DNA of 64,000 nt. It comes from Trichopria drosophilae. Lineage: Eukaryota; Arthropoda; Insecta; Hymenoptera; Diapriidae. The stretch lies in assembly GCA_030407085.1 (NCBI GenBank), contig CM059583.1:82934501-82998500 (forward strand), given 5' to 3'. Position 1 is the first letter of the stretch, and each line of letters starts with the position of its first letter. Below the pieces are notes generated by a model. It did no database searches. It had not been told where the DNA came from and was given only the letters and a program-made list of their open reading frames with translations. Positions 35,478-46,012 of this stretch are shown in pieces. The position numbers and the translations under genes are program-made.

Positions 35478-35716
35478 TGTAGGCAATGTAGAAACCCGCA
35501 TTATCTTTGTATACGCGCGTGACTCCGATTGTGGTTCGAAGCATAGCGGAAGAGCCGAGCGGCGACGGACGAACCCGAGCCGGCACGAGCGCCTGAGAGC
35601 GCGGATCGGACAAGTCATTCCGAGTCCAACCGTCGACTGTAACACTTATTTAATAAAGTTGCTTTTTTTTAATTACTTTCGTTTTGAATACGAGTTCCTA
35701 AACTGCCATTCCTACA
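35478..35716 (+). repeat. 3' LTR (239 bp)
   Basis: Direct repeat of 30644-30882 with four substitutions. Directly upstream is ...GGACTGGCCGAAC, which is not a polypurine tract. The only purine-rich run nearby (AAAAAAAAGGG) lies near 35373-35383, about 95 bases away. Confidence 0.95.
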
Positions 35717-35720
35717 ATAT

Positions 35721-36010
35721 TTAATATTTAATTGTTACTACAAGTCCTTTTCAGGACTGGTACGTAACACTTACTATCTTCTTGATATCTTATATTAGAA
35801 GTTGTTCTTAAATTTGTTGTATGTGTCAAGTGCATTTGCTTACGCGGTGCAGTAGTTTTTTTAATGGTGTCTGATTGGATTAAATCGAAACATGTTCTGA
35901 CTGAATGTTTTCTCACCGATGAATTTCAAGTTCGGTGACACGTGTTGACTGGATCATTGAGGAATTCATCGATCTAACAAGCTATATTTTATCTGTGATA
36001 TGTTAAAAAG
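35721..36010. other. spacer between LTR element and LINE
   Basis: This is the right flank of the LTR insertion. It contains a small hairpin-like AAGTCCTTTTCAGGACTGG and no open frame of note. The LTR-internal sequence AAATCAGGACTGGCCGAAC just before the 3' LTR shares the CAGGACTGG motif. Confidence 0.4.
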
Positions 36011-36013
36011 CAA

Positions 36014-36972
36014 GTGCATCAGCCTGTTCCTTTAAATACAATCATTTTAACGTATCGTGAGGTATTGCAATATAATGTTCAGCTTAATTCATGTTTTGAA
36101 GGAATTCTTGTCGACGGTTACACATTTATTTCGCATTGTTTAGATTTGTGTCTCAACCTACCAACGAATGATAATGATAATGTCAGGTGCATAGTATGCG
36201 ATTCCATTTATCATGACAAATGCCGCCCCGCAACTGTCTCAAGAAGAAACGTGCCTGCTACGAAATTTTACAACCGACTCATGCACTACGGTCTAATAGT
36301 TTCACTTCAATAGATATTGCAAATATCGACTCGACCGAAGTTGACAACAGGCCTGGATTCGCATTTTATTTTCAAGAATTATCTGCGCGACTTGACAGGC
36401 AGCATAAGGAAATTTGTGATAAATACGATTCACAACATGAAGAGCTCAATGAGAAAATGGGCGAAGTGCTTTCCATGAATATCGCTGTTCGCGATATGAG
36501 ATTCGCAACTGTGAAGTAGTAATTTCCGGTCTACCTGAAGCCGCCAATGAAAATTTACGAGGTATTCTCGTGAAAATAGGAGAGCTGCTTAAGGTTTCTA
36601 TCGAAGAGGCTGATGTCATCCCTGTTACCCAGTTGAAGTCTATAACACCTCCTCATATGAACATTGGCTCGGAAGCGGACAATCATCGAACTACCAAGCC
36701 GCATACTATTATTGCCAAATTATGAAAACCCAGGTCTTCGTACAAATTGCATTAGAGCAATGAGACTGCGCAAAAAACTCACGGCGGACGACATCTCCGC
36801 TGAGCTTAACAAAGTTCCGGTTTACGTGAATGAATATCTTTCACTGGACAGACTGAACTTAAAAAAGAGAGTACGCGATCTGATTAAGGGACAAAGCGAT
36901 AAATATATCTATACATACAAAGGTCTCCTACAAATCCAGCAAAGATGCTGCGACAATCGAGATTTTATCTGA
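36014..36972 (+). pseudogene. LINE ORF1 with PHD-like zinc motif and FP-like C-terminus
   Basis: ORF1 proteins of this type bind element RNA. The first frame ends in CIVCDSIYHDKCR, the second half of a PHD-type zinc finger (C-x2-C...H-x2-C). After a frame change comes a coiled-coil stretch (LSARLDRQHKEICDKY and HEELNEKMGE), then VVISGLPEAANENL, which resembles the RRM-like core of LINE ORF1 proteins. The last frame (36664-36972) contains KKLTADDISAEL and VYVNEYLSLDRLNLKK, similar to the baculovirus-FP-like C-terminal domain seen in LINE ORF1 proteins. At least three frames are needed to read it all, so it is inactive. Confidence 0.65.
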
Positions 36973-37079
36973 GGAAGACCTGGATAAAATCACCTCATGA
37001 TGCCATAACCAGGTCCCCAACGGATCTGAAGAATAGCGAGTTCAATATGATATCAACGATCATCCAAACGATGTCTCAT

Positions 37080-39633
37080 CTGACTCTATCCGTATTTCAT
37101 TTTTAAATATTCGCTCGTTGGTACATCATATTTTAAAGGTTAAAGAACTTATTTTAAAATTTAATATTGATATCTTCTGTATTTGCGAATCTTGGATGTC
37201 TGAATAGATCAGTGCTACAGACATAAATATTCCAGGTTACAGCCTCTTTCGAGAAGAGAGGAAACATTCTCGTGGTGGCGGTATCGCATTCTACTCTAAG
37301 AGCGAGTTTAACTGTTTGCGTTTCCCGCACGTCCAAAATGATTTCAGTTTGAAAGAACTATGGGCCACTTTACGGTATCATAAAAATAGCTATGGAATGG
37401 GGGTCTTATATCGACCATCTAATATCTATCTGAACTTAGATTCTATTGACGCCTCCTTATCCAGCATACGTTTTTCTGTCGACAAATTAATTATTATGGG
37501 TGATCTGTTATCTAGACCGCGGCCTGTCTCTTTCAGTTTTCAGCAAATCATTACTTCTCCCACGAGGCTGTCAGCTTCTGCCGCCACGTTACTTGATATT
37601 ATCCTGATTACTGATAATGTTAAGTACCTCGATACCTTTAATGTGTACTCTGAGGGCGTATCAGATCATCACATAATTGGCGTAAATATTGAATGTATTC
37701 GTGAACCTATTTGTAAAAAATGTGGAATACAACGTAATTTTAAATACTTCGATCGTGATGCTTTTAAATTGTTGGCTAATTGCGCGCCGTGGGGTGTAAT
37801 TCCTTCTCTTGGATCAATCGACGAAAAAGTCTACTTTCTCAACACCAATATTCATAATTTATTTGATATTCATGATCCCTTCAATAAATTTCGAGTATCT
37901 AAGCCAGTTGCCCCTTGGGTAACATTTGCAGTCAAAGTTTTTATCAAGAAAAGGAATGCCGGTCAAACAAAGATGCGGAAAACCAAATTGAGCAGTGATA
38001 TAGCGTATTATGAATTGCTTCGCAATCAGACGACCAATATTTTAAGAAGAGCGAAAGAAAGGCCTACTTTAAGCGATTACAATCCCTTTCATGCAAAGAC
38101 TTTTGAAGGAACATAGATCTTCTCGGGTTATGTAAAAATCGACCTTGTAAGTTGCCGCCTCTTTTTAATGACCCTGAGAATATCAATGCCTATTTTGCAG
38201 CTCGACCCAATATTGTTCCCTGTAAAGCAACTCTTGACTTTTTTAATTATTCACGATCTCCTAAACTGCTTTTTCATATCAAATTCATTGTCAAAGAGAT
38301 CAATTCCAGCGAGCTGAAAAGTATAATTGATAATGCCAAGTGCTCGGCCCCTGGCGTAGATGGAATTTCATGGGAAATGCTTTCTCATATCCATGATTTC
38401 TGTTTACCTGAACTTTTACATATCATCAATTCTATAATTACCTCAGGAATTTTTCCCACAATATGGAAACATGCTATAGTTACTCCGATTCCCAAAATTA
38501 AAGAACCGCTTGAACCAAAAGATCTTCGCCCTATTAGCCAGCTTCCTTTGTTTGCTAAAATCCTTGATACTGTATTATACAATCAATTGCTTCATTTTTG
38601 TAATCAATTAAATTTGCTTCTACTATCTCAGTCAGGATTTAGAAGATTTCATGGTTGTGAGACAGCATTACTAGATCTATCTGATGACATTCTACACAAT
38701 GCTGACAAAGGCCTTATGTCTTTTTGATGTTTACTAAACTTTTCGCGTGCGTTTGACACGATCAATCATGAGTTACTGGTAGTAAAATTGAAATTGTATG
38801 GTGCATCATACAGTGCATGCGCTCTCATTAAATCTTATCTGGATCATAGAACATAGGCAGTTTTGATTAAAATTAATGATGAGAACATATTATCTAGCCC
38901 AAATGATTTGTCTTGTGGAGTTCCACAGGGAGCAAAACCTAGTTCCTTACTATTTATTATTTACACAGCAGACATTTTTGAACATTTAACAAATCTAAGA
39001 CTTAACCATCTCCCATAGCATCGATTGTACCTTCATATTGCTCCCAGGTATGCAGATGATATGCAAGTTTTGCTCCCTTTCCGTCCACAGAGGGTTGACG
39101 AGGCATCTTATGCTCGCTCTTGCTACCTTGAGAGCATAGCTGCATGGGCTGAAGTAAATGCTCTTATATTAAATCCCGAGAAGTCGCAATTATTAATAAT
39201 CGGTAAACTACGCCCTAACCCTAAACTGCGCTCAAAATTAAATATCGAACATATCAAGATTACTATTAGAGAAAAAGATATTTTTTTGGTTTCGTCAGCT
39301 CGTGATTTAGGTTTAAATATCGATGAAAACTGGTCTTTTAAAAATCACGTTAACGCCAAGCGTCAGATTGCGTTTGCAAATCTCTGCCGATTATTTCCGT
39401 ACAGAAATAAGCAGTCTACCCAGGTAAAATTACATCTTACCGAGTCACTTGTTCTTTCTCACTTGCTTTATTGTCCCCTGATATACGGCCCATGTCTGGA
39501 TGCGGGTGGTTGGCGGTTGTTGCAAGCTGTTCAAAATGCTTGTATTCGATGTGCATATGGAATACGCCAATTCGACCACATTTCACCGGCTTTTAATGAA
39601 TCAGGTTGGTTGCGTCTGAAACCGCGGAAGTAA
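37080..39633 (+). pseudogene. LINE ORF2: APE endonuclease and reverse transcriptase
   Basis: ORF2 nicks target DNA and reverse-transcribes the element RNA there. The endonuclease reads SFLNIRSLVHH, FCICESWMSE (catalytic Glu) and a stop, then RGGGIAFYSKSEF, IIMGDLLSR (GDFN equivalent, altered) and GVSDHHIIGV (SDH). The reverse transcriptase reads KCSAPGVDGISWEML, PIPKIKEPLEPKDLRPIS, LSQSGFRRFHGCETAL, a frame change with NFSRAFDTINHELL, CGVPQGAKPSSLLF, and RYADDMQVLLP (catalytic YADD near 39050). The final frame ends SGWLRLKPRK at 39633. In-frame stops (for example at 38725 and in the 38.8-39.0 kb part) make it a pseudogene. The altered GDLLS at the GDFN site would itself weaken the nuclease. 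Confidence 0.85.
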
Positions 39634-39687
39634 TTCCGCCTGCTGATCTTCTCCTGCTGTCTTCTTTCAACTAAAACCCCGGAATAT

Positions 39688-39812
39688 CTTTGAAAACCAG
39701 ACCGAGGTTTCGCGCCGCTATTTCCCGCGTTGTACGAAAACGCCCCCTTCCCCTGAATATCATGCTGATGAACTAGCATCATCAGGAGATCCTCCGCTCG
39801 ATTAATCACTTC
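39688..39812 (-). repeat. short second fragment of the RLE-type LINE
   Basis: This block closely matches 41095-41220 (GACCGAGGTTTCGCGCCGCT, CGCCCCCTTCCCCTGAAT, GCATCATCAG(G/A)(G/A)GATCC, TCGATTAATCAC) and so is a displaced piece of the element at 39.93-41.63 kb. It lies between the end of the APE-type LINE and the 3' end of the RLE element. Confidence 0.85.
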
Positions 39813-39934
39813 TGTCTGAAAAGTGAGATTCTTTTAGCTCAAATCTCTACCAGATCAGCGTGAAAGGTCACTGCAACCACGCCCCAAACCATGAGGTAGG
39901 TGATTGCAGTTGTTATTGTCATTTATTTATTTAT

Positions 39935-41624
39935 TTTTTTTGACGGAGGAGGGAAATGCATTAGGCACCATAGGGGGTTAAAGATGCTGTGTAACCCCCC
40001 GTGTGTCGGACTCCCTCACCTTTGATGTTAACGGCAAGGTTTACCGACTAAAACCCTAACCTCCCTTGGCCCTCCAGAATCCACGTGTGCAGTCTGCAGC
40101 AGAAAAGTGGCTCCGATATCCATCTCCTCCGCTGCAAACTGCACCGGGCCATTTCGTTTGCAACTGTAACCACTACCATTGGGTCAGTGGTTACAGGATC
40201 TCGTGTGAACTCAGTAGACGGAGAGATCCCAGCAGCACTGCTTTCTGCATTCGGCCTGCGATGGAATTTGCCTGTTCTTGACAGGCCGGAATGCTTTTGA
40301 TGTTTTGGAGGAAAGTTGGTCTCATTCCTCCCAGTACTCCAATTATCAGCACGACGAGCTTGATTTTGAACCCTCGATACAGCTTGTGAATCTCGAACAG
40401 GAGTTCCTGATATTTCATCCGTTTTTCGTCCTCTTTGCTGACTATATTTGTTTCTGCTGGTGCAGAAAACTCGATGACGAAGATGGATTTTTTATCGAGG
40501 TCAACCAGGACGATGTCAGGCTTATTGGCTGATATTTGCCTGCTCGTCGGGAATGAGTAATTCCAGTATATTCGGCACGACTCATTCCCGACTATGGATT
40601 CAATATCAGTGGGGACGTACGGCAAAACTGGGGTTGCATCAATACCATAAATGCTGCGAAGATGGTAATACAGCACTCGAGGAGCCGCATTGTGACGTTC
40701 GATGTATGCTGAAACTGCATATATTGGGCATGCTGCCAAAAGATGCATTAGTGTCTCAGCATGACATCTACACAATCCACAAAGCGTACTCTGTACCGCC
40801 TGGTGTAAGATGTTCTGGCGATACGCTAAGGTATTGATGACCCCATCCTGGCATGCGAAGATAAAACCCTCGGTCTCGGATTTCAAGCCGGCTGATCTTA
40901 AGAAGGAGAAGGTCATCTCTGCCGACAAGCCAAGTTGTTGGACATTTCGAAAGAATTGTCCATGCAACGGCTTGTCGATATGCCTTCCCTCCAACATACG
41001 GAGTTGTTCCTTCCGTATGTTAGCCCTGAGACGCACTAGGCACAGATTGATGACAGATTCAGCCTCCTGTGCCCCACTACGTCCCACGTTGATAACCAGA
41101 CCGAGGTTTCGCGCCGCTCTTTCCGCCGCGTTGTACAAAAACGCCCCCTTCCCCTGAATTTCATGCTGATGTACTAGCATCATCAGGGGATCCTCCGTTC
41201 GATTAATCACGTCGCAAGCTGTTTCGAGGACCAAACGGTCATGCATACACTCCAGGCTTGAAAGGCCAAGACCTCCCATATTTCGGAGTAAATACAGTCG
41301 TTCCACGGAAGATCTTGGATGCAAACTGCGTTGCATACAAATCATCTTCCGTGTGCTTCGGTCAAGATCCCTTAGCTCGTCAGCGTTCCACTTCAGTGCT
41401 CCAAAAGAATAGAGCACTGGTGATACGGCCAACATATTCGTGGCTGCCCCCTTATTTCTCCCGGTCAATTCTGATGACCAGATCTGACGGAGAATGCGCC
41501 GGTATTTCTTAATGATGGTGGTTTTAGCAGCCTGCACATCCTGGACATGCCTTAAGGTACGCCCAGGTATGTGTAGGCTTCTTCGACGCTAAGGTAGCGG
41601 ATGACATTTCCGTTGACGAGCTCC

Positions 41625-41630
<6 letters not shown>
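39935..41630 (-). mobile_element. 5'-truncated non-LTR retrotransposon with restriction-like endonuclease
   Basis: The minus strand ends in a T-rich block on the plus strand (TTTATTTATTTATTTTTTTT near 39925-39945), which is the A-rich tail of the element. Its 3' UTR contains GACGGAGGAGGGAAATGC and a CCCCCTATGG/GGGGTTACAC-like imperfect hairpin. Only the C-terminal half of the coding region is present; upstream it stops at an ATT microsatellite. Confidence 0.8.
40191..41537 (-). CDS. C-terminal reverse transcriptase region with PD-(D/E)xK endonuclease
   Basis: RLE-type LINEs cut their target with a restriction-enzyme-like domain placed after the reverse transcriptase. This 448-residue open frame begins in the thumb/connection region. 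It carries a zinc-binding CGLCRCHAETLMHLLAAC (C253, C256, H265, C270) and then the endonuclease core ANKPDIVLVD (Asp 341), IFVIEFSAP (Glu 356) and a Lys-rich KEDEKRMKYQ stretch, followed by VVLIIGVLGGM. This order matches the C-terminus of a broad family of animal retrotransposons with KPDIVIKD...LIDMAVP signatures. Upstream, in another frame, ELVNGNVIRYLSVEEAYTYLG is the palm-proximal YLG block, so one frameshift near 41560 separates it. The frame is intact here but the element lacks its catalytic palm. Confidence 0.8.
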   Translation of the reverse strand: MQAAKTTIIKKYRRILRQIWSSELTGRNKGAATNMLAVSPVLYSFGALKWNADELRDLDRSTRKMICMQRSLHPRSSVERLYLLRNMGGLGLSSLECMHDRLVLETACDVINRTEDPLMMLVHQHEIQGKGAFLYNAAERAARNLGLVINVGRSGAQEAESVINLCLVRLRANIRKEQLRMLEGRHIDKPLHGQFFRNVQQLGLSAEMTFSFLRSAGLKSETEGFIFACQDGVINTLAYRQNILHQAVQSTLCGLCRCHAETLMHLLAACPIYAVSAYIERHNAAPRVLYYHLRSIYGIDATPVLPYVPTDIESIVGNESCRIYWNYSFPTSRQISANKPDIVLVDLDKKSIFVIEFSAPAETNIVSKEDEKRMKYQELLFEIHKLYRGFKIKLVVLIIGVLGGMRPTFLQNIKSIPACQEQANSIAGRMQKAVLLGSLRLLSSHEIL

Positions 41631-41666
<36 letters not shown>

Positions 41667-41668
41667 AT
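41625..41668. repeat. ATT trinucleotide microsatellite
   Basis: AATAATAAT followed by ATT repeated about eleven times. It lies at the 5' truncation point of the RLE-type LINE. Confidence 0.95.
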
Positions 41669-41669
41669 T

Positions 41670-42690
41670 ATGTACTCGAGCACACGCTGACTTAATCGTT
41701 ACGGTTTCACTAAAGGGACAAACGTTACCTTTCTGGATGAATATTTTGCGGAAAGCAACACCTGCCCTACACAAAATATTCACATACGAGTTTACGTGTT
41801 GTACCACTTATAAAAGATATCCCTTTCGTAATTTTATAGGGCGCGTAGAACTTAGCATCGGGGAACGGGCCTACTTAATTCGTATTTTTCATTGTATTCA
41901 AAAGATGTGTGAAGTACTCCCTTTTTGCCACTTTCGAAAGACCAAATACTTTCGGTAAAGCACTTAATTTCATTTGAAAATAATTTAACCTGTATATAAA
42001 TTTTTTTTTTTTAATTCAATTTTTATAATGCTTTTACAGTTCAAGATCACGTTTGGCTTCCACGTTTTATTAAACGCTTTTTCTTGTTCGAATGAATGCT
42101 GAAGAAAACATTGAGAATCGAAACGTTTTGTGTTATGCTCTATACAGGCCATTTTAGAAAAAGCAGATTTTCTCATTAATCGCGATTTCCAACAATTCCT
42201 TAAAGAGTTCATGTTTAAATATGTATACGTGTGTTGTACAAAAATTGTACGCAAAGATTCACGATATGCTGATTGACCTCAGAATTACCCCGATACGCTT
42301 CGTCTTGACGAATTTTAAAGTCGTAAAATATGAATAATGTTCGAGGATGATTCCTATGTTTTGACTTTATTATATTACTTCTACTAATACTACTACTACT
42401 AAGCCTATTAACGTGATTGTTTGTTTTTCTGGCATCTGTGTAGATTGTTGGTGTTGAAACGGAAGAAGAATTGAATAATAATACTGAACTTTTTTTTATC
42501 AATTTACAGTATGAAGCAATGTTGGTTACGATCGAGATGAATTTTGCACCGTCTGCTTTTTTTCCAAAGCCCTGATACATGACGCCTGTAATCAGAATCT
42601 ATACATTTCTGACAAGACAATGACATCCCTTACGCGGTATAAGGTCCAGGAGCGCCACACCTACGGAAACAGTCTGCATTACATATATTT
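41670..42690. other. AT-rich stretch without recognised genes
   Basis: Several short frames occur on both strands, none with a motif that I recognise. The right part may contain a decayed N-terminal region of the P-like transposase that follows, but I could not read it. Confidence 0.45.
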
Positions 42691-42734
42691 TGATTGCAAC
42701 TATTACAGTGAAATGAATAATCAGATTTTTTTAC

Positions 42735-44592
42735 TACTGGTGGCAGTGCAGAAACACGGCTGAACTTGTGATGGAAGCATTGAATCGGTTCGAAAATATG
42801 CGCGTTATTGCAGTTTCCGTAACACTGGACGGCACCAGTGAACATTTTGCAGCAATGACTTATCTTGGAGCATCATTTGATTTAAACGATCCGTATCCTC
42901 ATTTTTTCCATCCTAAAACGAAACAAAAAGTATGGATTATATTCGATGCATGGCACATGTTGAAGCTCGTAAGGAATTGTTTAGGAGATTTAAAAGATCC
43001 TAAAGATTGCTTGATAGAATGGATATACATATGTGCTGTAGCGAAATTTCAGGATGATGAGGGGTTACGGGCCGGCAACGTCTTCGTCTATGTCATATCA
43101 AGTATTGGAAGACAAAAAGGAAGGTTGCATTAGCTGCGCAAATACTGAGTTGTAGCGTGATTGATGTCATTCATTTCTGCGATAAAGCCCTGAAACTGGA
43201 ATATTTTAAGGGTAGTGAGGCAACTATCGAGTTCATTCGTCACGTCGATACAATATTCGATTTTTTAAATCCCGCAATCCCCAAGGAACAGGTCCAAAAT
43301 CGCCTTCGCGCAGAAATAACGAAATATACTGCGGAGCTCAAATTTTAGAGAATATCGAATATTTGAAAGCTGTGACAGATGTTGATGGAAAAATGATGCA
43401 CAAGACTAAACGATGCGTTCCTTTCCTAGGACTTGTAACTGGAGTGACAGCTGTTCTTGGAGTTTATGATAAGTATGTGCTCCAGAAAATTCTGAAATAG
43501 AATACTTGCTGACTTTCAAACTTAGCCAGAATCACTTCGTACTCTTTTTTTGCGCCATTCGTAGGTGGGGGAGGGGGGGGTGGTGTCCCAATCCTACGAC
43601 TTTTCAGTTTATGTCAGCTTATCGCTGGTTGCTAATTCGACACGTAACCCAGGCATACAATGGTAATGCCGAAGCATTAGACAATCCTGTCGTTCTCAGA
43701 CTGCCATCAACGTCGGTTATGAAGCCTTATACATGTGCACTGTCACATAGAGAACGGGATGGTTAAGTGGTTAGCGTGCTCGCCTCGTAATCTAAACGTT
43801 CTCTAGGTCTCGAGTTCGAATCCCCGTCGAGGAATGTTCTTCTGTTTGTTTGGAAAATCGACGAAGTAAACATTGCTCGGCGAAAGTACGAATTCGGGAC
43901 CGCTGTCGACCTCCGTCGGCAGTTTGTTGGTACCGTCAGCGGCTTTTCCGCGGTTGGTGCGTCGTGGGCATTACCTCGAAAAAAGATGGGGTAAAACTCA
44001 CGTCGCACTTTCCCCGGCATAGACCGCCGAATAGGTTAATGGCGGTACCGGCATTGGGGTTGGAGTACTGGCTCTGGATGGGTGTTGTGTTGTCCTATTC
44101 CGTCATGTATAATGTCTGTGTGTTGTCGATCCTACAGCTCTCCACCCGAGAGCCGACCCGCAAATAGGCTTCTAAGTCATCAAAGCGGGGGAAAATTCCA
44201 AATCCTAAAAAGAAAAAAGAAAAATCCTAATATGTGCACTGTCCACATATGACGCTTTAGCGGAAGAAAAAGTTGCTGAAAAGTACGGACTATCCAAAGA
44301 AGATGAGGATGAGAGTAACATTTTACTCGAGTTTTTAGATTTCCATGACATCTATCCTGCATCCTTGTCTGATTTGTCGAAAAACTGTGTAGGAAACATT
44401 GCAGGATGGCTCGTAAAGAAACTTGCGAAAACTGACAAATCACTTGTTAAATGTGACAAATGTAGATATGAACTATGCGAAAGTCCCAGATCGCATTGTG
44501 TAGGGAACATGCTAGTACAAGTAAAAAGTCGGGGTGGTTTAATGTGCGCAAGTAAATCGATTATAAAAATAAATACATTATTAATTAGCTGA
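42735..44592 (+). pseudogene. P-element/THAP9-like transposase, interrupted by a SINE
   Basis: P-type transposases excise DNA using an RNase-H-like DDE core with a GTP-binding insertion. The copy starts abruptly (ELVMEALNRFENMRVIAVS), then reads VTLDGTSEHF (first Asp), IIFDAWHMLKLVRNCLGDL (second Asp), IEFIRHVDTIFDFLN after a frame break, RCVPFLGLVTGV, and KLSQNHFVLFFCAIR. Relatives have SQDHLExFF here with the catalytic Glu; this copy has Val at that position. It continues NPTTFQFMSAYRWLL, is cut by the SINE at 43749-44231, and resumes TYDALAEEKVAEKYGL to NIAGWLVKKLAKTD and CDKCRYEL, the C-terminal zinc-like motif. The THAP domain is missing. Frameshifts, stops and the lost Glu make it inactive. 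Confidence 0.85.
43749..44231 (+). mobile_element. tRNA-derived SINE, 483 bp, with target-site duplications
   Basis: The head has a perfect A box TGGTTAAGTGG (43760-43770) and a B box GTTCGAATC (43814-43822), the internal RNA polymerase III promoter of tRNAs and SINEs. A long unrelated body follows, then a 3' core (about 44021-44205) shared with 21116-21360 and 56691-56945, and an A-rich tail (AAAAAGAAAAAAGAAAAAT). The flanks repeat ATGTGCACTGTCACATA (43732-43748) and ATGTGCACTGTCCACATA (44232-44249), a target-site duplication of 17-18 bp with one base of difference. The insertion splits the P-like transposase frame. The head differs enough from a normal tRNA (extended anticodon region) that I do not call a functional tRNA gene. 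Confidence 0.92.
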
Positions 44593-44779
44593 GAAATTGT
44601 TTCGAATGGCCCGCTATACGAATGGTAACAAACTCGTTCCTGAAGAAAATTTTCCTGCCGTTGTGTGCTCCAAAGTAGCACAAGAATTATTCAGCAATCC
44701 CTGCACGTTATTCCAAGGCATACTCTCTACCCATGATTCCAATAGCACTGCTTTAGAACACCAATTACAATTGTATTAA

Positions 44780-46005
44780 ATTTCGAACGCGAACCTATAC
44801 GACTACTGCGTTGGAGATATTGGTGGGGATAAAATTGCGTTATCACGACAATAATGATTTAGATTTTACCGTGTTTATTGACTTCATTAGGGCATTCTTC
44901 TATGTTCTAACAAGGGAACCAGCAGGAGATATTTTGGTCCAAAATGTCCTAAATTATATATGCGTAACGATTCTGGTAATTGTTTATTTAGTTTTTAGAA
45001 TCGTACACATCAATAAAAATTAATAGTATCGATATTAAAGTCAATATCGTCAATAAAATTACAGATTGGAATCTTTGGTGCTTAAATTATAAAGGTCTTC
45101 TTTTGTCATTCAATTAGTTATATAATTTCATCAAGAACTTTACAAATAATCGAAGTCGTCCATAAACAATTTATTACACTGATGCAAACAAACTCGAAGT
45201 CAAAAACCGCGAATAAAAAATACGAGTCATAAAAATAAGAGTGATCGAGTCTTCTGTACTATGCGTAAATTGTCTTAGTCATTGAAATTTTGTTAATTTC
45301 GTCAACGGAAGAAGTTACGCGGACGGGATAAATTACGCGGAAATAAATAATAATATGAATAACGCGGTGACACATTCATTGCATACACATACATACATTA
45401 ACGTGACATTTTGGCATTACATAAAATATAAATATTCACAATATTATTTCATTTATTACAACGAACCGGAGTGAAAGAGGCTTACTCATTTCTTGGTCCT
45501 TGCGGCGTCCTTATTTCTTCTTGTTCCGGTCTTTGCTCCATCCGTTCGTGATATTAATAAATAAATAAATAATTCGGCTGCTGTCACCTCGTGAATCCAA
45601 CTTTGGTGTCGCACTCCCTCGCGACCAGTAGCCTCGTTTTGGAACCGGGACAAACGGAGTGCCGTCGTCGTTCCGTGGAATTGTCTTCTTCAAAAATTAG
45701 TCCTCGCCGCCTCCATTGGATTTTTAAATCGGTGCTGGCTGTTGAGTTTTTGTGGGCCCACTTTGAATCTTTAGAGCAGCCAGGACCTCCGGAAAGTCGT
45801 CGAGGTAGGCGGCGAGTCGTCCACAAGAAGAAGAAGTCATGAAAAAAAAGGAGGATACCTACCGATGCCAGCTCTTGTAATACATCGGTAAGTATCCCCG
45901 TGTTCAATAATGTCGCCGAGTTCCTTTTTTACGCTGAATCGGGAAGGGAACTGTCAAACATTCAAATGTCATTTGATTGACTTCAATTTGACATCCCGTC
46001 CCTTA
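44780..46005. other. unassigned stretch
   Basis: Mostly AT-rich. A moderately GC-rich part at 45580-45910 has overlapping open frames on both strands (83 and 107 codons), neither with a recognisable domain; the minus-strand one has a hydrophobic VGILLFFHDFFFLW stretch. I see no repeat ends. Confidence 0.35.
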
Positions 46006-46012
46006 TTTAAAT

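Larger units (their letters stand above)
30644..35716 (+). mobile_element. Ty3/gypsy LTR retrotransposon, complete but with broken pol
   Basis: Two 239-bp direct repeats flank a gag-pol region in the order Gag, protease, reverse transcriptase, RNase H, integrase, which is the Ty3/gypsy order. The repeats begin TGTAGG and end CCTACA, a 6-bp inverted pair. The element is bordered by ATAT on both sides (30640-30643 and 35717-35720), a 4-bp target duplication. The LTRs differ at only four positions, pointing to a fairly recent insertion. There is no env-like frame downstream of pol. Confidence 0.95.
36010..39640 (+). mobile_element. APE-type non-LTR retrotransposon, decayed
   Basis: A plus-strand ORF1 (about 36014-36972) with a PHD-like zinc motif and coiled coil is followed by ORF2 with endonuclease and reverse transcriptase (about 37080-39633). 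The layout fits the CR1/Jockey-like group of LINEs. Several frame changes and stops occur in both ORFs. No poly-A tail or target duplication is clear; the right edge is set by the end of the reverse transcriptase C-terminal frame. Confidence 0.8.

Noticed and set aside
40066..41512. Plus-strand open frames of 70-115 codons
   Set aside because: They are shadows of the RLE-type LINE frame on the minus strand.
43751..43836. A functional tRNA gene
   Set aside because: A and B boxes are present, but the region lies inside a retroposed unit with target duplications and an A-rich tail, and the anticodon-to-variable region is not a normal cloverleaf. It is a SINE head.
45584..45907. Overlapping 83- and 107-codon frames as a host exon
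   Set aside because: No domain, no splice signals that help, and both strands are equally open; the openness reflects base composition.
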